From Duganella lactea (GTDB lineage: Bacteria > Pseudomonadota > Gammaproteobacteria > Burkholderiales > Burkholderiaceae_D), in assembly GCF_009857505.1 (NCBI RefSeq), contig NZ_WWCP01000012.1:62001-126000 (forward strand): 64,000 bases of DNA, given 5' to 3'. The translations under genes were made by a program, and so were the position numbers. Of this stretch, positions 25,867-35,964 are shown piece by piece. Numbering within the stretch: position 1 is the stretch's first letter; each line of letters opens with the position of its first letter. The notes beneath the pieces were generated by a model. It was given only the letters and a program-made list of their open reading frames with translations. It did not search any database and had not been told where the DNA came from.

Positions 25867-28014
25867 TTAAACGATAAAAAACCCGTGCGTGCCGTCTTTG
25901 TCCAGCTGTGCCACCAGTCCGTACTCCCAATCGAGATAAGCCTGCATGGCTTCGGCGCGGTTGTCCGTGCCCTCGTAGGGACGGCGATAGCGGTCGATCA
26001 GCGGTGACGCCAATCGTGTCGCGCCGCTTTCCACCGGCTTGCCGGCGGCCACCCAGGCGGACGTGCCGCCCGCGAGCACCAGTACCGGCAGCTTGGTCAG
26101 CGTGCGCAGGTCCGCCGCCACAAAGCGCGCCAGCAGGCTGCTGCCACAGGTGAGCACATAGCGCTGCACACCGTCCGGCAATTGCGCCAGCGCCGCCGCC
26201 AATTCCGAGCGTAGCGCGAACCACGCGCCCGGAATATGCCGCTTTTGGTAGTTGACGCCGGAAGTGAAATCCAGCAGGCCAAACTGCTGCGGCGCGGCAG
26301 CCAGCCACTCCGCCAGCGTCTCGACGCTGATTTCGTCCACCTGCGGTGGCGGCGGCAACTCGTCCTTCCACGCGCCGGCGACGCTGAAGTCTTCCGGTTG
26401 CAGTCCATCGACCACGTAGACGTCGTTGTTCATCTGCTTGAGCCAATGCGCGGTCAGATTGGCGCGCACGCCGTCGCTATCGGCCAGCACGATGCGGGCG
26501 CCGCGCACCGGCGCAAACTGTTCGGTTTCCTGCACCAGTTGCCCGCCCGGCGCGGAACGGAAGCGCGGCGGATGGCCGTCGCCGTATTCGCCGGGACTGC
26601 GGATGTCGAAGAAGTAGTTGGTGCGCACGCGGTCCGCATGCAGCTCGCTCAACTGGGCGCGGTCAAGCCGTTTGACACCGGCGCGGTCGGCCAATGCGCG
26701 CGCATCGCGCGCCGCCACTTGCCGGTTGGCCTCCAACGCCGGTGGATAGCTGCGCGACTGGCCATGCTCCAGTTGCTGGCTCGCCAGCGTCCAGCCGATG
26801 GTGCCGTTGCGCAGCGCCGATACCGGATTCGGCACGCCGGCATTGATCAGCGACTGCGTGCCGATGATGCTGCGCGTGCGCCCGGCGCAGTTGACGATGA
26901 TGCGCGTGGATGGATCGGGCGCCAGTTCGCGCGCGCGCAAGGCCAGCTCCGCGCCAGGCACGCTGATGCTGCCGGGGATGCTCATGGTCTGGTATTCGTC
27001 GTAGCGGCGCGCGTCGAGGATGACGATGTTCTCTTTTTGATCGATCAGCGCTTGCACCTCCGGCGCGGACAGCGAGGGCGTATGCCGCTCATGCTCCACC
27101 AGTTCGCCGAAGGATTTGCTGGGCACATTCACGTCGCGGAACAACTCGCCGCCGGCGGCACGCCAGCCTGAGACGCCGCCATCGAGCAGCGATACTTCGG
27201 TGTAGCCCAGCTGGTGCAAGCGCAACGCCGCCGGCAGCGCCAGGCCTTCGCCGTCGTCCAGCACCACGATCGGCGCGTCGCGGCGCGGCAGCTTGGTATA
27301 GGCGTCGATCTCGATGCGGCCATACGGGAAGTTGGCCGCGAACAGCGGGTGCGCCTGCGCGTGTGGGTCTTCCTCGCGCACATCCAGCAAGGCGATCTCG
27401 CGGCCGTCCAGCAGATCCGCCCTCACCTGCTCGTAGCCGCGGTAGGGTATCTGCGGCGTGTAGCCGGAGCGGAACGGCTTGACCTGGCCATCCAGCGTGT
27501 AGACGCTACGATCCATCGCGCCGATGTCCGCACCATAGACGTGAATGCCGATCGACACGCGGTCGTTAAAGGCGTTGTAAACCTGATGGATGTCGCCCAG
27601 CGTTGGCGACACCGCCACCACGGTGCCGGCCTCCAGCCGCTGCGGCTCACCGTGGCGTTCCAGCCTGCCGTCCGCCGTGCGGCGGAAATCATGCGAGATC
27701 TCGGCGCCGCGCAGCAGCCCTATCAGGCCCCACACGGTGTGGTCGTGGATGGGCGTCGACTGGCCCGGCCCCCAGACAAAGCTCACCACCGAGAAACGCG
27801 CCGCCGGATCGCGGTACAGCAGGTACTGGCGGTAAAACTGCGGATGCGGTTCGGCGGCCTCGCGCGGCAGCCAGTCGTCGTGCGCGATCAGGTCACGCAG
27901 CGCGGCCGCACCCTGCTCCACCACCTGCGCCTCGTTCTGGCCGATGATGGATTCCAGCTGGTTGACGAACTGCCGCAGGCGCGGCGCCAGTTCGCGTTGT
28001 TGTGCTTCACTCAT
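25867..28014 (-). CDS. thiol dioxygenase fused to four rhodanese domains
   Basis: A 715-residue fusion. Residues 1-190 form a cupin of the cysteine/3-mercaptopropionate dioxygenase family: ferrous-iron ligands H90 and H92 in PIHDHTVWG and H143 in GDIHQV. Then come four rhodanese repeats (about 195-295, 313-425, 450-545 and 565-665). The active-site Cys is present in the second (C376, NCAGRTR) and fourth (C623, TCGSSLL) repeats but absent in the first (DDGEGLA) and third (DSDGVRA). Expected chemistry is oxidation of a thiol to a sulfinate by the cupin and handling of sulfane sulfur or sulfite by the rhodaneses. It is the last gene of the organosulfur run, 12 bases after the monooxygenase gene. 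No export signal is visible. Confidence 0.9.
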   Translation of the reverse strand: MSEAQQRELAPRLRQFVNQLESIIGQNEAQVVEQGAAALRDLIAHDDWLPREAAEPHPQFYRQYLLYRDPAARFSVVSFVWGPGQSTPIHDHTVWGLIGLLRGAEISHDFRRTADGRLERHGEPQRLEAGTVVAVSPTLGDIHQVYNAFNDRVSIGIHVYGADIGAMDRSVYTLDGQVKPFRSGYTPQIPYRGYEQVRADLLDGREIALLDVREEDPHAQAHPLFAANFPYGRIEIDAYTKLPRRDAPIVVLDDGEGLALPAALRLHQLGYTEVSLLDGGVSGWRAAGGELFRDVNVPSKSFGELVEHERHTPSLSAPEVQALIDQKENIVILDARRYDEYQTMSIPGSISVPGAELALRARELAPDPSTRIIVNCAGRTRSIIGTQSLINAGVPNPVSALRNGTIGWTLASQQLEHGQSRSYPPALEANRQVAARDARALADRAGVKRLDRAQLSELHADRVRTNYFFDIRSPGEYGDGHPPRFRSAPGGQLVQETEQFAPVRGARIVLADSDGVRANLTAHWLKQMNNDVYVVDGLQPEDFSVAGAWKDELPPPPQVDEISVETLAEWLAAAPQQFGLLDFTSGVNYQKRHIPGAWFALRSELAAALAQLPDGVQRYVLTCGSSLLARFVAADLRTLTKLPVLVLAGGTSAWVAAGKPVESGATRLASPLIDRYRRPYEGTDNRAEAMQAYLDWEYGLVAQLDKDGTHGFFIV

Positions 28015-28026
28015 CGTGTTCTCTCC

Positions 28027-29355
28027 CTACGCAGCCTGACGGCGTGCAGCGGTGTTGCGGTTTTCCGGCACATCCAGACCCAGATTACCACGCAAGGTGG
28101 TGTGTTCGTATTCGCGCCGGAACAGGCCGCGCTCCTGTAGTACCGGCACCACGTCGGACACGAACGCCTCCAGCTGGCGCGGCAGCGATTCGAACAGAAT
28201 GAAGCCATCGGCGGCGCCGTTGTCGAACCAGCGCTGGATGGCGTCCGCCACCTGCATGCCGGTGCCGACAAATTCGCGGCGCGGGCTGGCGTAGCGGAGA
28301 GCGGTTTCGCGCAGCGTCAGGTTTTCTTCGCGCGCGGTGCGCACGATGCGTTCGGACGAGCTGCGGTTGCTATCGGCGCCGAAGTGGGCGATGTCCGGGA
28401 ACGGGCCATCGAGCGGATACTGGCTCAGGTCATGCTCGTTAAAGGAGCGCGCCAGCGCCACCAGCGCGTCTTCCACGCGGATCAGGCCCACCGCTTCCTG
28501 GTACAGGCGCTCGACCTCCCCCTCGTTGCGGCCGACGATGGCGCGCAGCGCTGGCAGCACATTCAGGCGTTCCGGCGCGCGGCCAAAAGCGGCGGCGCGG
28601 CGCTTGATGTCGGCGTAATAGGCCTGAGAAGCTTCCAGCGACGAGTTCTCGGTGAAGCAGGCATCGGCATAACGTGCGGAGAAATTGCGGCCATCCTCCG
28701 AGGCGCCGGCCTGGAAGATCACCGGCTGACCTTGCGGCGAGCGGCTGATGTTCAGCGGGCCGCGCACCGAGAAGAATTCGCCCTTGTGGTTCAGCGTGTG
28801 CAGCTTGGCGGGATCGAAGAACTGGCCGCTTGCCTTGTCGCGCGTGAGCGCATCGTCTTCCCACGAGTCCCACAGGCCCTGCACCGTCTCCAGGTGTTCG
28901 GCGGCGATGCGGTAACGGACTTCGTGCGGTGGATGGATTGGTTTGCCGTAGTTGTCGGCGCTGCCGGACAGCCAGGAGGTCACCACGTTCCAGCCCGCGC
29001 GGCCTTTGCTGATGTGGTCCAGCGACGCGAACTGGCGCGCCACCGTGTATGGCTCGCTGTAGCTGACGGTCAGCGTGCCCACCAGGCCGATGTTTTGGGT
29101 GGCCGTGGCCAGCGCCGACAAAATAGTCAGCGGTTCGAAGCGGTTCAGGTAGTGCGGGCTGGATTTTTCGGTAATGTGCACGCTGTCGGCGACGAACAAA
29201 AAGTCGAACCTGGCCTGTTCCGCCAGTCTGGCCTGATGCAGATAAAAGTCGATATTGGTGCTGGCCGTCGGATCGGCGTCCGGATGTCGCCAGTCGCCCC
29301 AGCCGGGGCCCACACCGTGCAGGATGAAGCCGAGTTTCAGTTGTCGAGTGCTCAT
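28027..29355 (-). CDS. LLM-class flavin monooxygenase of the NtaA/SnaA/DszA type
   Basis: A 442-residue bacterial-luciferase-like TIM-barrel enzyme. Characteristic segments are [36 protein letters not shown] [30 protein letters not shown] and [14 protein letters not shown]. Relatives (DmoA, DszA, NtaA) use FMNH2 and oxygen to cleave C-S or C-N bonds. In this operon, desulfurisation of an organosulfur compound such as a sulfone or thioether is likely. ATG 29355 has AAGGAG upstream; the longer frame to 29613 runs into the previous gene and is rejected. No flavin reductase partner is seen in the window. Confidence 0.9.
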   Translation of the reverse strand: MSTRQLKLGFILHGVGPGWGDWRHPDADPTASTNIDFYLHQARLAEQARFDFLFVADSVHITEKSSPHYLNRFEPLTILSALATATQNIGLVGTLTVSYSEPYTVARQFASLDHISKGRAGWNVVTSWLSGSADNYGKPIHPPHEVRYRIAAEHLETVQGLWDSWEDDALTRDKASGQFFDPAKLHTLNHKGEFFSVRGPLNISRSPQGQPVIFQAGASEDGRNFSARYADACFTENSSLEASQAYYADIKRRAAAFGRAPERLNVLPALRAIVGRNEGEVERLYQEAVGLIRVEDALVALARSFNEHDLSQYPLDGPFPDIAHFGADSNRSSSERIVRTAREENLTLRETALRYASPRREFVGTGMQVADAIQRWFDNGAADGFILFESLPRQLEAFVSDVVPVLQERGLFRREYEHTTLRGNLGLDVPENRNTAARRQAA

Positions 29356-29378
29356 GGTGATGCTCCTTTGTGATGGGG

Positions 29379-30371
29379 TCAGGCGGGATGGAACAGGCTG
29401 GTATCCACCAGCTTGCTCGCGTCTACCCGGCGGGGGAATAATTTGGCTTCGTAGAAGGTGTCCGCCACTTCCTGCAACTGGCGGATAATATTGTTGTCGA
29501 CGGCGCGCAGCTGCGGCCTGTCGCGGCTGACGTGCAGCTTGGTCACATCGGCCGGCAGGCCAGTCAGGCGCTGGAATACGTTGCCGTACTCCTTCGGATG
29601 GGCATTGGCCCACACGTTCGATTGCGCCAGCCGGTTTAACACGTCGGCCAAGGCGGCGCGCTTGCCGGCATCGGCCAGTGCGGCGTCCGATGCGGTCAGC
29701 ACGCCGACGCCGGAGTTGATGCCAACGCCGTCGCGCAGCACGCGCGCGCCGCGTATCTCGGCGGCCGCCTGATAAGTGCCGAAGGTGGCCCAGGCTTCGA
29801 TCTTCCCGCTGGAGAAGGCGGCAGCGGCGTCGCTTGGCAGCAGAAAGCCGGTGTTGACGTCCTGCGGCTGCAGGCCCGCTTCGCGCAGGGCGCCAAACAG
29901 CAGGAAGTGGGCGACGCTGCCGCGCGCCGACGAAACAATCACGTTGCGGCCTTTGAGGTCGGCCACCGTCTTGATCGGCGAATCCGGCGGCACCAGAATC
30001 GCCACCGCGCTGGGCGAGGAAACGCTGGCGGCGATGACCTTGATGCGCGCGCCGGCGGCGGCTGCCGCAAGCGCCGGCGTATCGGCGGCGATGGCGGTGT
30101 CAACGTCGCCGGAGACCACCGCTTCAAACAGCGGCGCGGCGCCCTGGAAGCTGGCCCACTGGATTTTGTAAGGGACGTCTTTCAGCACGCCGGCCGCTTC
30201 GGCTTTTGTTTGCAACAGCTTGACCTGATCACCCAGTACCAGCGTGACTTTGGAGAGGTCCGGCGTGGCGCTATTCTGTGACACGCTCGCCTTTCCGCAA
30301 GCGCCCACCAACGCGGCGGCGGGAAGCGCGGCGAGCAGACGACGGCGGACACGGTCCGGATCAGAAGTCAT
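29379..30371 (-). CDS. SsuA/TauA-like substrate-binding lipoprotein
   Basis: A 330-residue NMT1/SsuA-type binding protein with a lipobox (ALVGAC, Cys about residue 25), so probably anchored in the inner membrane on the periplasmic side. Typical segments are [38 protein letters not shown] and [14 protein letters not shown]. It would deliver a sulfonate or related organosulfur ligand to the SsuBC transporter of this locus (inferred). Its ATG lies inside the last codons of the TonB-receptor gene (shared ATGACTTCTGA), so translation is coupled to that receptor. Confidence 0.88.
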   Translation of the reverse strand: MTSDPDRVRRRLLAALPAAALVGACGKASVSQNSATPDLSKVTLVLGDQVKLLQTKAEAAGVLKDVPYKIQWASFQGAAPLFEAVVSGDVDTAIAADTPALAAAAAGARIKVIAASVSSPSAVAILVPPDSPIKTVADLKGRNVIVSSARGSVAHFLLFGALREAGLQPQDVNTGFLLPSDAAAAFSSGKIEAWATFGTYQAAAEIRGARVLRDGVGINSGVGVLTASDAALADAGKRAALADVLNRLAQSNVWANAHPKEYGNVFQRLTGLPADVTKLHVSRDRPQLRAVDNNIIRQLQEVADTFYEAKLFPRRVDASKLVDTSLFHPA

Positions 30372-32850
30372 ACGTCACCTTGCCGTAGTAGTAGGCGCCG
30401 CTGGGCGCGAACGGCGCCGGGCCGTAGACAAAGCTGTTACCGCCCGAGTTGGCATCCCCAGGGCCGTTCTTGTCTGGACGCGTGTTAAACAGGTTGGCCG
30501 CGCCGATGACCAATTTGGTCTTCTTGGTGACCGCGTAGCTCAGGTCCAGGTCCGTCAACCACTTCGCGCCGAAGTGATAATCCTGCGCGCGATTGGCGGT
30601 GGTCTGCCAAGTGTACGAATCATAGCGCGTGGTCTGCACCGTGGCTTCCAGATCTCCGAAGAACCAGCGCGCCGAAAGAATCAACTTGGTCTTCGGCGTC
30701 GCGCTCAAGTCGCCGATGCCGCCGCCGGCCGAGTAGCCAAACCACACGGCGCTGCCGCCGGGATTCGCCCCCAGCGCGGTAATCTGCGACGGCGTCGCAT
30801 TGATGTGGGTGACCGTGGTCTTGTTCCAGTTCAGCGCCGCGCCCCAGCGCACCAGGCCCGCATTGCCGTAATCGCTGGTGATGTCGGCCACAAGATCGGC
30901 GCCACGGGTGCGCGTATCGACCGCATTGGCGAAGTATTGCACCCACTCCGTGCCGGTCAGGCCTGCCGCGATCAGCGTCGGCGCGAAGGCCGGGCCAAAC
31001 ATGTAGCCGGTGCGGACGATGCGGTCTTTCACCGTGACCTGATAGCCGTCCAATGTCACGTTGATGTTATCCGCAGGCTTGAGCACAATGCCCAGGCCGA
31101 AGTTGACCGATTTCTCGGGGTCCAGGTCACGCGCGCCAAACTTGCGCGCCAGGTCAGAATCATTGCGCAGCAGCTTGGACAGGCTAGGTTCCACCACGCC
31201 CGTCACCGGATTGATGTTGGTCCGGTTATCGGTCTGCGAATAGCCGGTCTGCGTTAGCGAAGGCGCGCGGAAGCCGGTGCCCGCTGTGCCGCGGATCGCC
31301 GCCTTCGGCGAGAAATCGTAGCGGCTATTGATCTTGCCGCTGGCCGTGTTGCCGGCGCTGTCGTTGTAATGTTCGAATCGCACTGCGCCGTCAACGAACC
31401 AATCCTCGGTCGGATAAAAGCCAAGGTCGTTGTACACCGCCAGCACAGTGCGGCGGATGCTGGTGGCATCGGCCGGCGACAGCGCCACGCCGGCCTGCGC
31501 GCCCACCGCCGCCGGCTTGCCGACGTTGGGATTGCCCTCCTGATCGCCCGCCTTGAAGACATAGCCCCCGTTGACGTAGCCCAGCCGGTCGCCGGCAAAC
31601 GTCGAGAAGCGTTCGACGCGCTGTTCCAGTCCCCACGACCATTGCAGTGGCTTTTTCCAGCAGATATCCACCGCCCGCGTGAAGTCCTCGTTGGTGGTCC
31701 ACTGCTCGAACTGGTAAGTCGCCAGATTATCGAAGCTGGTCGGCGACGCCGTGCCTAGCGATGGATTCAGCGTCAGATTGCTGTATTGGCGGGCGCGGTT
31801 CTTGCCGTAGCCGGTGCTGATGTCCCAGTTCCAGCCAGCCGTCTTGCCGCGTGCGCCGAGATTCAGCTGGAAGTCGTAGGCGCTCATATTATTCAGCGCG
31901 AAATAACCGCCCGGGAAAATCTGCGCGATGGTCGCCAGGCCGTTCGGACGGCGGAAGTTATTCCCCGCCACCGTGTTGCGCGTGCCTGCCGTGCCGAAGG
32001 CGTACAACGTCACATCGGCGCTGTATGGTTTCTCGGCGTTGAAGGCCACGTCATAAGCCTCGATACCCGGATCGCCGTTATGCGCACCGTCGCGGTTCCA
32101 GGTAGCGTTCTTCGGATTCGACGCCGGCGAATACGCCACCAGATTGGTCGACGGGAAGTTGTACCAGGCCTGCCCGCGCTTGCGTGCCGCCGCGCCGATG
32201 TGAACGAAACCATCCTCGCCCAGCGCGAAACCGACATCGCCTTCCAGCTTCTTGCTGGTCAGGTCGCCATCCCCTTCTTTCAGCTTGCCGTAGCTGGCGG
32301 CGATCTGGCCGCCGTGGTTGCCGGTCTTGAGGATCACATTGACCACGCCGGCCACCGCATCCGAACCGTATTGCGCCGCCGCGCTGTCCTTCAGCACCTC
32401 GATATGGTCGATGGCGCTGAGCGGAATCGTATCCAGATCGATGGCGTTGACGCCGCTGGTGTCGCCGCCGCCGTTGGTCAGCAGCGCGCTGTTGTGGCGG
32501 CGTTTGCCGTTCACCAGCACCAGTGTGTACGCCGGGCCCAGGCCGCGATTGCTCACCGGCCGCACCACCGAGTTCACGCCCGCCTGGTTGGTGCCGAAGT
32601 TAAAGGAAGGCAGCAGGCGCGCCAGCGCCTCGGCCAGTTCCGCGCGGCCGGTGTGGATCAGCTGTTCGCCACTGATAACGTCCACCGGCGCCGGGCTGTC
32701 GGCCACGGTACGGGCCTCGCCGCGCACGGCGGTGGTCACCACCACATCCTGCACCTGTCCCACGCTGGTCTGCGACCATGCCGGCGTACCGATGGCCAGC
32801 AGGGCCAGGCTCAATGGCGTCAATGCGGTCTTTTTCGAAAAATGCTGCAT
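30361..32850 (-). CDS. TonB-dependent outer-membrane receptor (organosulfur locus, second)
   Basis: An 829-residue receptor with a Sec signal ending AWS-Q. The plug domain carries DVISGEQLIHTGRAELAEAL, LVLVNGKRRH and HIEVLKDSAAAQYGSDAVAGVVN. The 22-strand barrel follows and ends in an aromatic C-terminal strand ([10 protein letters not shown]). No N-terminal signalling (STN) domain is present, so it is a plain importer. It lies between two SsuA-like binding-protein genes and just downstream of tonB-exbB-exbD, which argues that it imports an organosulfur ligand for those binding proteins. The ligand is not predictable from sequence. Confidence 0.92.
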   Translation of the reverse strand: MQHFSKKTALTPLSLALLAIGTPAWSQTSVGQVQDVVVTTAVRGEARTVADSPAPVDVISGEQLIHTGRAELAEALARLLPSFNFGTNQAGVNSVVRPVSNRGLGPAYTLVLVNGKRRHNSALLTNGGGDTSGVNAIDLDTIPLSAIDHIEVLKDSAAAQYGSDAVAGVVNVILKTGNHGGQIAASYGKLKEGDGDLTSKKLEGDVGFALGEDGFVHIGAAARKRGQAWYNFPSTNLVAYSPASNPKNATWNRDGAHNGDPGIEAYDVAFNAEKPYSADVTLYAFGTAGTRNTVAGNNFRRPNGLATIAQIFPGGYFALNNMSAYDFQLNLGARGKTAGWNWDISTGYGKNRARQYSNLTLNPSLGTASPTSFDNLATYQFEQWTTNEDFTRAVDICWKKPLQWSWGLEQRVERFSTFAGDRLGYVNGGYVFKAGDQEGNPNVGKPAAVGAQAGVALSPADATSIRRTVLAVYNDLGFYPTEDWFVDGAVRFEHYNDSAGNTASGKINSRYDFSPKAAIRGTAGTGFRAPSLTQTGYSQTDNRTNINPVTGVVEPSLSKLLRNDSDLARKFGARDLDPEKSVNFGLGIVLKPADNINVTLDGYQVTVKDRIVRTGYMFGPAFAPTLIAAGLTGTEWVQYFANAVDTRTRGADLVADITSDYGNAGLVRWGAALNWNKTTVTHINATPSQITALGANPGGSAVWFGYSAGGGIGDLSATPKTKLILSARWFFGDLEATVQTTRYDSYTWQTTANRAQDYHFGAKWLTDLDLSYAVTKKTKLVIGAANLFNTRPDKNGPGDANSGGNSFVYGPAPFAPSGAYYYGKVTYDF

Positions 32851-32872
32851 ACCTTTTCTTCCTCTCTTTTAA

Positions 32873-33865
32873 TCAGGTCAAATATTTGGCAAAGCTGGTA
32901 TCCCAGATCGGACGCACATCCACGCGGCGCGACAGCAGGCCGGCTTCCGCAAACACGTCAGCCACCTTTTGCTGTGACTTGATCGCCGCCTCGTCCACCG
33001 GTATCAATTTGTATGGTTCGCTGCGGCTCTTTACCTGATTGAGGAAGAACTGCGGCGGCACGCCGGCGATCTGGCCGCTGCGTGTGGCCCATCGGTCCGG
33101 ATTCTTGTTGATCCAGTCGTAAACCTTGGCCACGCGCTGCAGGTAGTCGCCGATGGCCTGGTGCTTGAGCGGATCGGCGATCGCCGGGGTCGAGGCACTG
33201 ATCACATAGTTACCGGACAGGTAACCCTTGGCCGTGCGCAGCACGCGCGCGCCCTGGCTCTTGGCGAATTCCACCACCAGGCCGTAGATGACCCACGCAT
33301 CCAGCTGGCCACTCTTGAAGGCCGCCAGGGCATCCTGCGGCAGCAGCGCCACCGGCTCGATGTCCTTGAAGGTCAGGCCGTTTTCCTTCAGCAGCTGAAT
33401 CAGGAAGTAATGCGAAGTGGTCGAGCGCACGTAGCCGATACGCTTGCCCTTGAATTGCGCCGGATCGGTGATGCCGGAATTTTTCGGCACCAGCACCACC
33501 TGGTTGTTGACATCACCGCGCAGCACCGCGATCACCTTCATCGGCGCGCCGCCGGCCGCAGCGAAGATCGGCGGGATCTCGCTCATGCCGCCGAAATCCA
33601 GCGAGCCGGAAGACATGGCTTCCACAATCAGGTTCCCGCCGGCGAATTCCGCCACCGCCGTTTTGTAAGGTATGTTGTCGACGCCAGCCTCGTTGAAGTA
33701 GTAACTATCGCCGCCCTTGTAAGTACCGATGCGCAGCGTGGTGTCGCGCAGTTGGGCCGCCGCCGCGCGGGTGGCGTTACTCCAGCCGGCCACCAGAGCC
33801 GCCATCGCCGCGCCGCGCCGCAAGAATTGACGGCGAGCGCCGCCCTTCGAAGTGATCGAATACAT
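32873..33865 (-). CDS. SsuA-like aliphatic sulfonate-binding protein, Tat-type signal
   Basis: A 330-residue periplasmic binding protein. The N-terminus GGARRQFLRRGAAMAALVAGW fits a twin-arginine signal (RRQFLR). The mature protein has the SsuA pattern: FAGGNLIVEAMSSGSLDFGG, ITDPAQFKGKRIGYVRSTTSH, FKDIEPVALLPQDALAAFKSG and QLDAWVIYGL. It is 22 bases upstream of the receptor gene and 21 bases downstream of exbD, all in one direction. The expected ligand is an alkanesulfonate or a related compound, passed to SsuBC. Confidence 0.9.
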   Translation of the reverse strand: MYSITSKGGARRQFLRRGAAMAALVAGWSNATRAAAAQLRDTTLRIGTYKGGDSYYFNEAGVDNIPYKTAVAEFAGGNLIVEAMSSGSLDFGGMSEIPPIFAAAGGAPMKVIAVLRGDVNNQVVLVPKNSGITDPAQFKGKRIGYVRSTTSHYFLIQLLKENGLTFKDIEPVALLPQDALAAFKSGQLDAWVIYGLVVEFAKSQGARVLRTAKGYLSGNYVISASTPAIADPLKHQAIGDYLQRVAKVYDWINKNPDRWATRSGQIAGVPPQFFLNQVKSRSEPYKLIPVDEAAIKSQQKVADVFAEAGLLSRRVDVRPIWDTSFAKYLT

Positions 33866-33886
33866 CTTCCAACCTTTGAGTGTGAG

Positions 33887-34309
<423 letters not shown>

Positions 34310-34310
34310 C

Positions 34311-35096
34311 TCAGGCTCCCTGCGCCGACAACGCCGTCACGTTATTCCCGGAATGATCACCCTTGGCCGGCGCCACATCAACATTCTCCACTTGCGACTC
34401 GCCTGCTTCCAGCTGGCGCGAAAGCTGCACTTCGACCAGGCCGACCAACGTGGACAGACGGCCGGCATAGTGATTCAAGTCGCCGGATGCGCGGTTGTAG
34501 GCCACCACCGCCGGAATCGCCGCGACCAGGCCTAGAGCCGTCGCAAACAGCGCCTCCGCGATACCCGGCGCCACCACGGCCAGGCTGGTGTTGTTGCTGG
34601 CGGCGATGCCCTGGAAGGCATTCATGATGCCCCACACGGTGCCGAACAGGCCGACGAACGGCGCCACCGAACCAACCGTCGCCAGCACGGACAGGCCACG
34701 CTGCAACTGCTCCACTTCCACATTGGTGGCGATCTGGCCGACGCGGTTGACGCGCTCCTTCAAACTGTCGCGGCCCGACTCGTTCCCCTGCAAATGTAGG
34801 CGGTGCGTGATTTGCCACTCGTCGACGATGGCGTGATAGATGCGGGCGAACGGATCTTGCGTATGCTGCTTAAGCTCCTGCGCCAGGCGGTTCAGCGAAC
34901 GCTGGCCGGCCAGCGCCGCCGTCCAGTTGACGGCGTTGCGGCGCAGCTTCGCGAAGCGCAGCAGCTTGTCGATGATGACGCCCCAACTAACCAGCGAGGC
35001 CAGTGTCAGCAAAACGAGAATGGATTTCACGATCACGTCGGCCTGCTCGAACAACTCCAGCGGCGTCAGATGGGCGGCGACTTGGGTAGCACTCAT
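34311..35096 (-). CDS. exbB: ExbB/TolQ-family proton-channel subunit
   Basis: A 261-residue protein with three membrane segments: VKSILVLLTLASLVSWGVIID, VLATVGSVAPFVGLFGTVWG and LFATALGLVAAIPAVVAYN. The conserved GSVAPFVGLFGTVWGIMNAF and GIAEALFATALGL regions identify ExbB. The C-terminal tail is charged. It partners with the adjacent ExbD and TonB to energise TonB-dependent receptors. Spacing to tonB is 12 bases, so one operon is nearly certain. Confidence 0.93.
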   Translation of the reverse strand: MSATQVAAHLTPLELFEQADVIVKSILVLLTLASLVSWGVIIDKLLRFAKLRRNAVNWTAALAGQRSLNRLAQELKQHTQDPFARIYHAIVDEWQITHRLHLQGNESGRDSLKERVNRVGQIATNVEVEQLQRGLSVLATVGSVAPFVGLFGTVWGIMNAFQGIAASNNTSLAVVAPGIAEALFATALGLVAAIPAVVAYNRASGDLNHYAGRLSTLVGLVEVQLSRQLEAGESQVENVDVAPAKGDHSGNNVTALSAQGA

Positions 35097-35108
35097 GGCG
35101 GTTCCTTG

Positions 35109-35951
35109 TTAGTTAATTTTAAAGACAATATTCCCGGCCAGCAGATAGCTGCCGCCGCCCAGATCGGGCAGGCGCGGATACGGCGCGGCGCGGCGGATGG
35201 CTTCCCGCGCTGCCTCGTCCAGCGCTTCCACGCCGGAGGACTGGATATCGAAGCTGACCAGCGAGCCGTCCGGATTGAGCGTCAGGCGGTAGCCGACTTT
35301 GCCCTGCTGGCGGCGCATCTTCGCTTCGCGTGGATAGTCCGCGTTGCGGTTGATGCGGGCGTAGACCTGGTTGACGTAATCGGTCGGTATGCCCTCGGTG
35401 CTGATCTGTTTCGGTGCAGCCGGCTGCGCTGCTTGTGCCGGCGCCGGCTGCGCTGCTTGTGCCGGCGCCGGCTGCGGCGGCGTTACCGGCCCGGGTGGCG
35501 CGGCTTGCACTGGTGGCGGTGGCGTGTAGGTCTCGGCTTGCGCCGCAGAGGATTCAACAGTTTTCGGCGCCGGCGACGGCGGCACCGCCGGTTTTGGCGG
35601 CGCCAGCGCCACCGTTTTTTCTTTGACCGGCTCCGGCTTGGGCGGCGTGATTTCCGGCTTGGGTTCCGGCTGGATGCGGATCAGTTCTATCACCGGCGGC
35701 GCCACGGGTGGCTTGATCACGCCGCTGGACCAGCTCCAGATGGCCAGCAGCGCGGCGCCATGGATCGCCACCGTGGCAACGGCGCCGGGACGGCGCAGCC
35801 AGTGCTGGCCGCCGCCGGCATCCAGGCAGGAGGCAAAGCCGGCGCCGGCCACCGTGGCGGCGAGCGTGGACGGCTCGGTGCAGGAGACGACTGGGCTGAT
35901 GGCGGGCGACGCGGCGTGGGCGTCCTTCAACGATAGCGTGGCGCTGGTCAT
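35109..35951 (-). CDS. tonB: TonB energy transducer
   Basis: A 280-residue protein. An N-terminal cytoplasmic extension of about 55 residues precedes the membrane anchor (VAIHGAALLAIWSWSSG). A long Pro/Lys/Glu and Pro/Ala-rich periplasmic spacer then includes an exact tandem repeat of PAPAQAAQ. The C-terminal TonB fold has YPREAKMRRQQGKVGYRLTLNPDGSLVSFDIQSSG. It spans the periplasm to open outer-membrane receptors. The unusually long N-terminus before the anchor is notable. The gene starts the tonB-exbB-exbD trio inside the organosulfur operon. Confidence 0.92.
   Translation of the reverse strand: MTSATLSLKDAHAASPAISPVVSCTEPSTLAATVAGAGFASCLDAGGGQHWLRRPGAVATVAIHGAALLAIWSWSSGVIKPPVAPPVIELIRIQPEPKPEITPPKPEPVKEKTVALAPPKPAVPPSPAPKTVESSAAQAETYTPPPPVQAAPPGPVTPPQPAPAQAAQPAPAQAAQPAAPKQISTEGIPTDYVNQVYARINRNADYPREAKMRRQQGKVGYRLTLNPDGSLVSFDIQSSGVEALDEAAREAIRRAAPYPRLPDLGGGSYLLAGNIVFKIN
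35421..35468. repeat. exact 24-bp tandem repeat, two copies, inside tonB
   Basis: The unit CGGCTGCGCTGCTTGTGCCG plus GCGC occurs twice back to back and encodes the repeated PAPAQAAQ spacer of TonB. A partial third copy follows. It is a candidate site for length variation by replication slippage. Confidence 0.9.
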
Positions 35952-35964
35952 GATGGTTCTCCTG

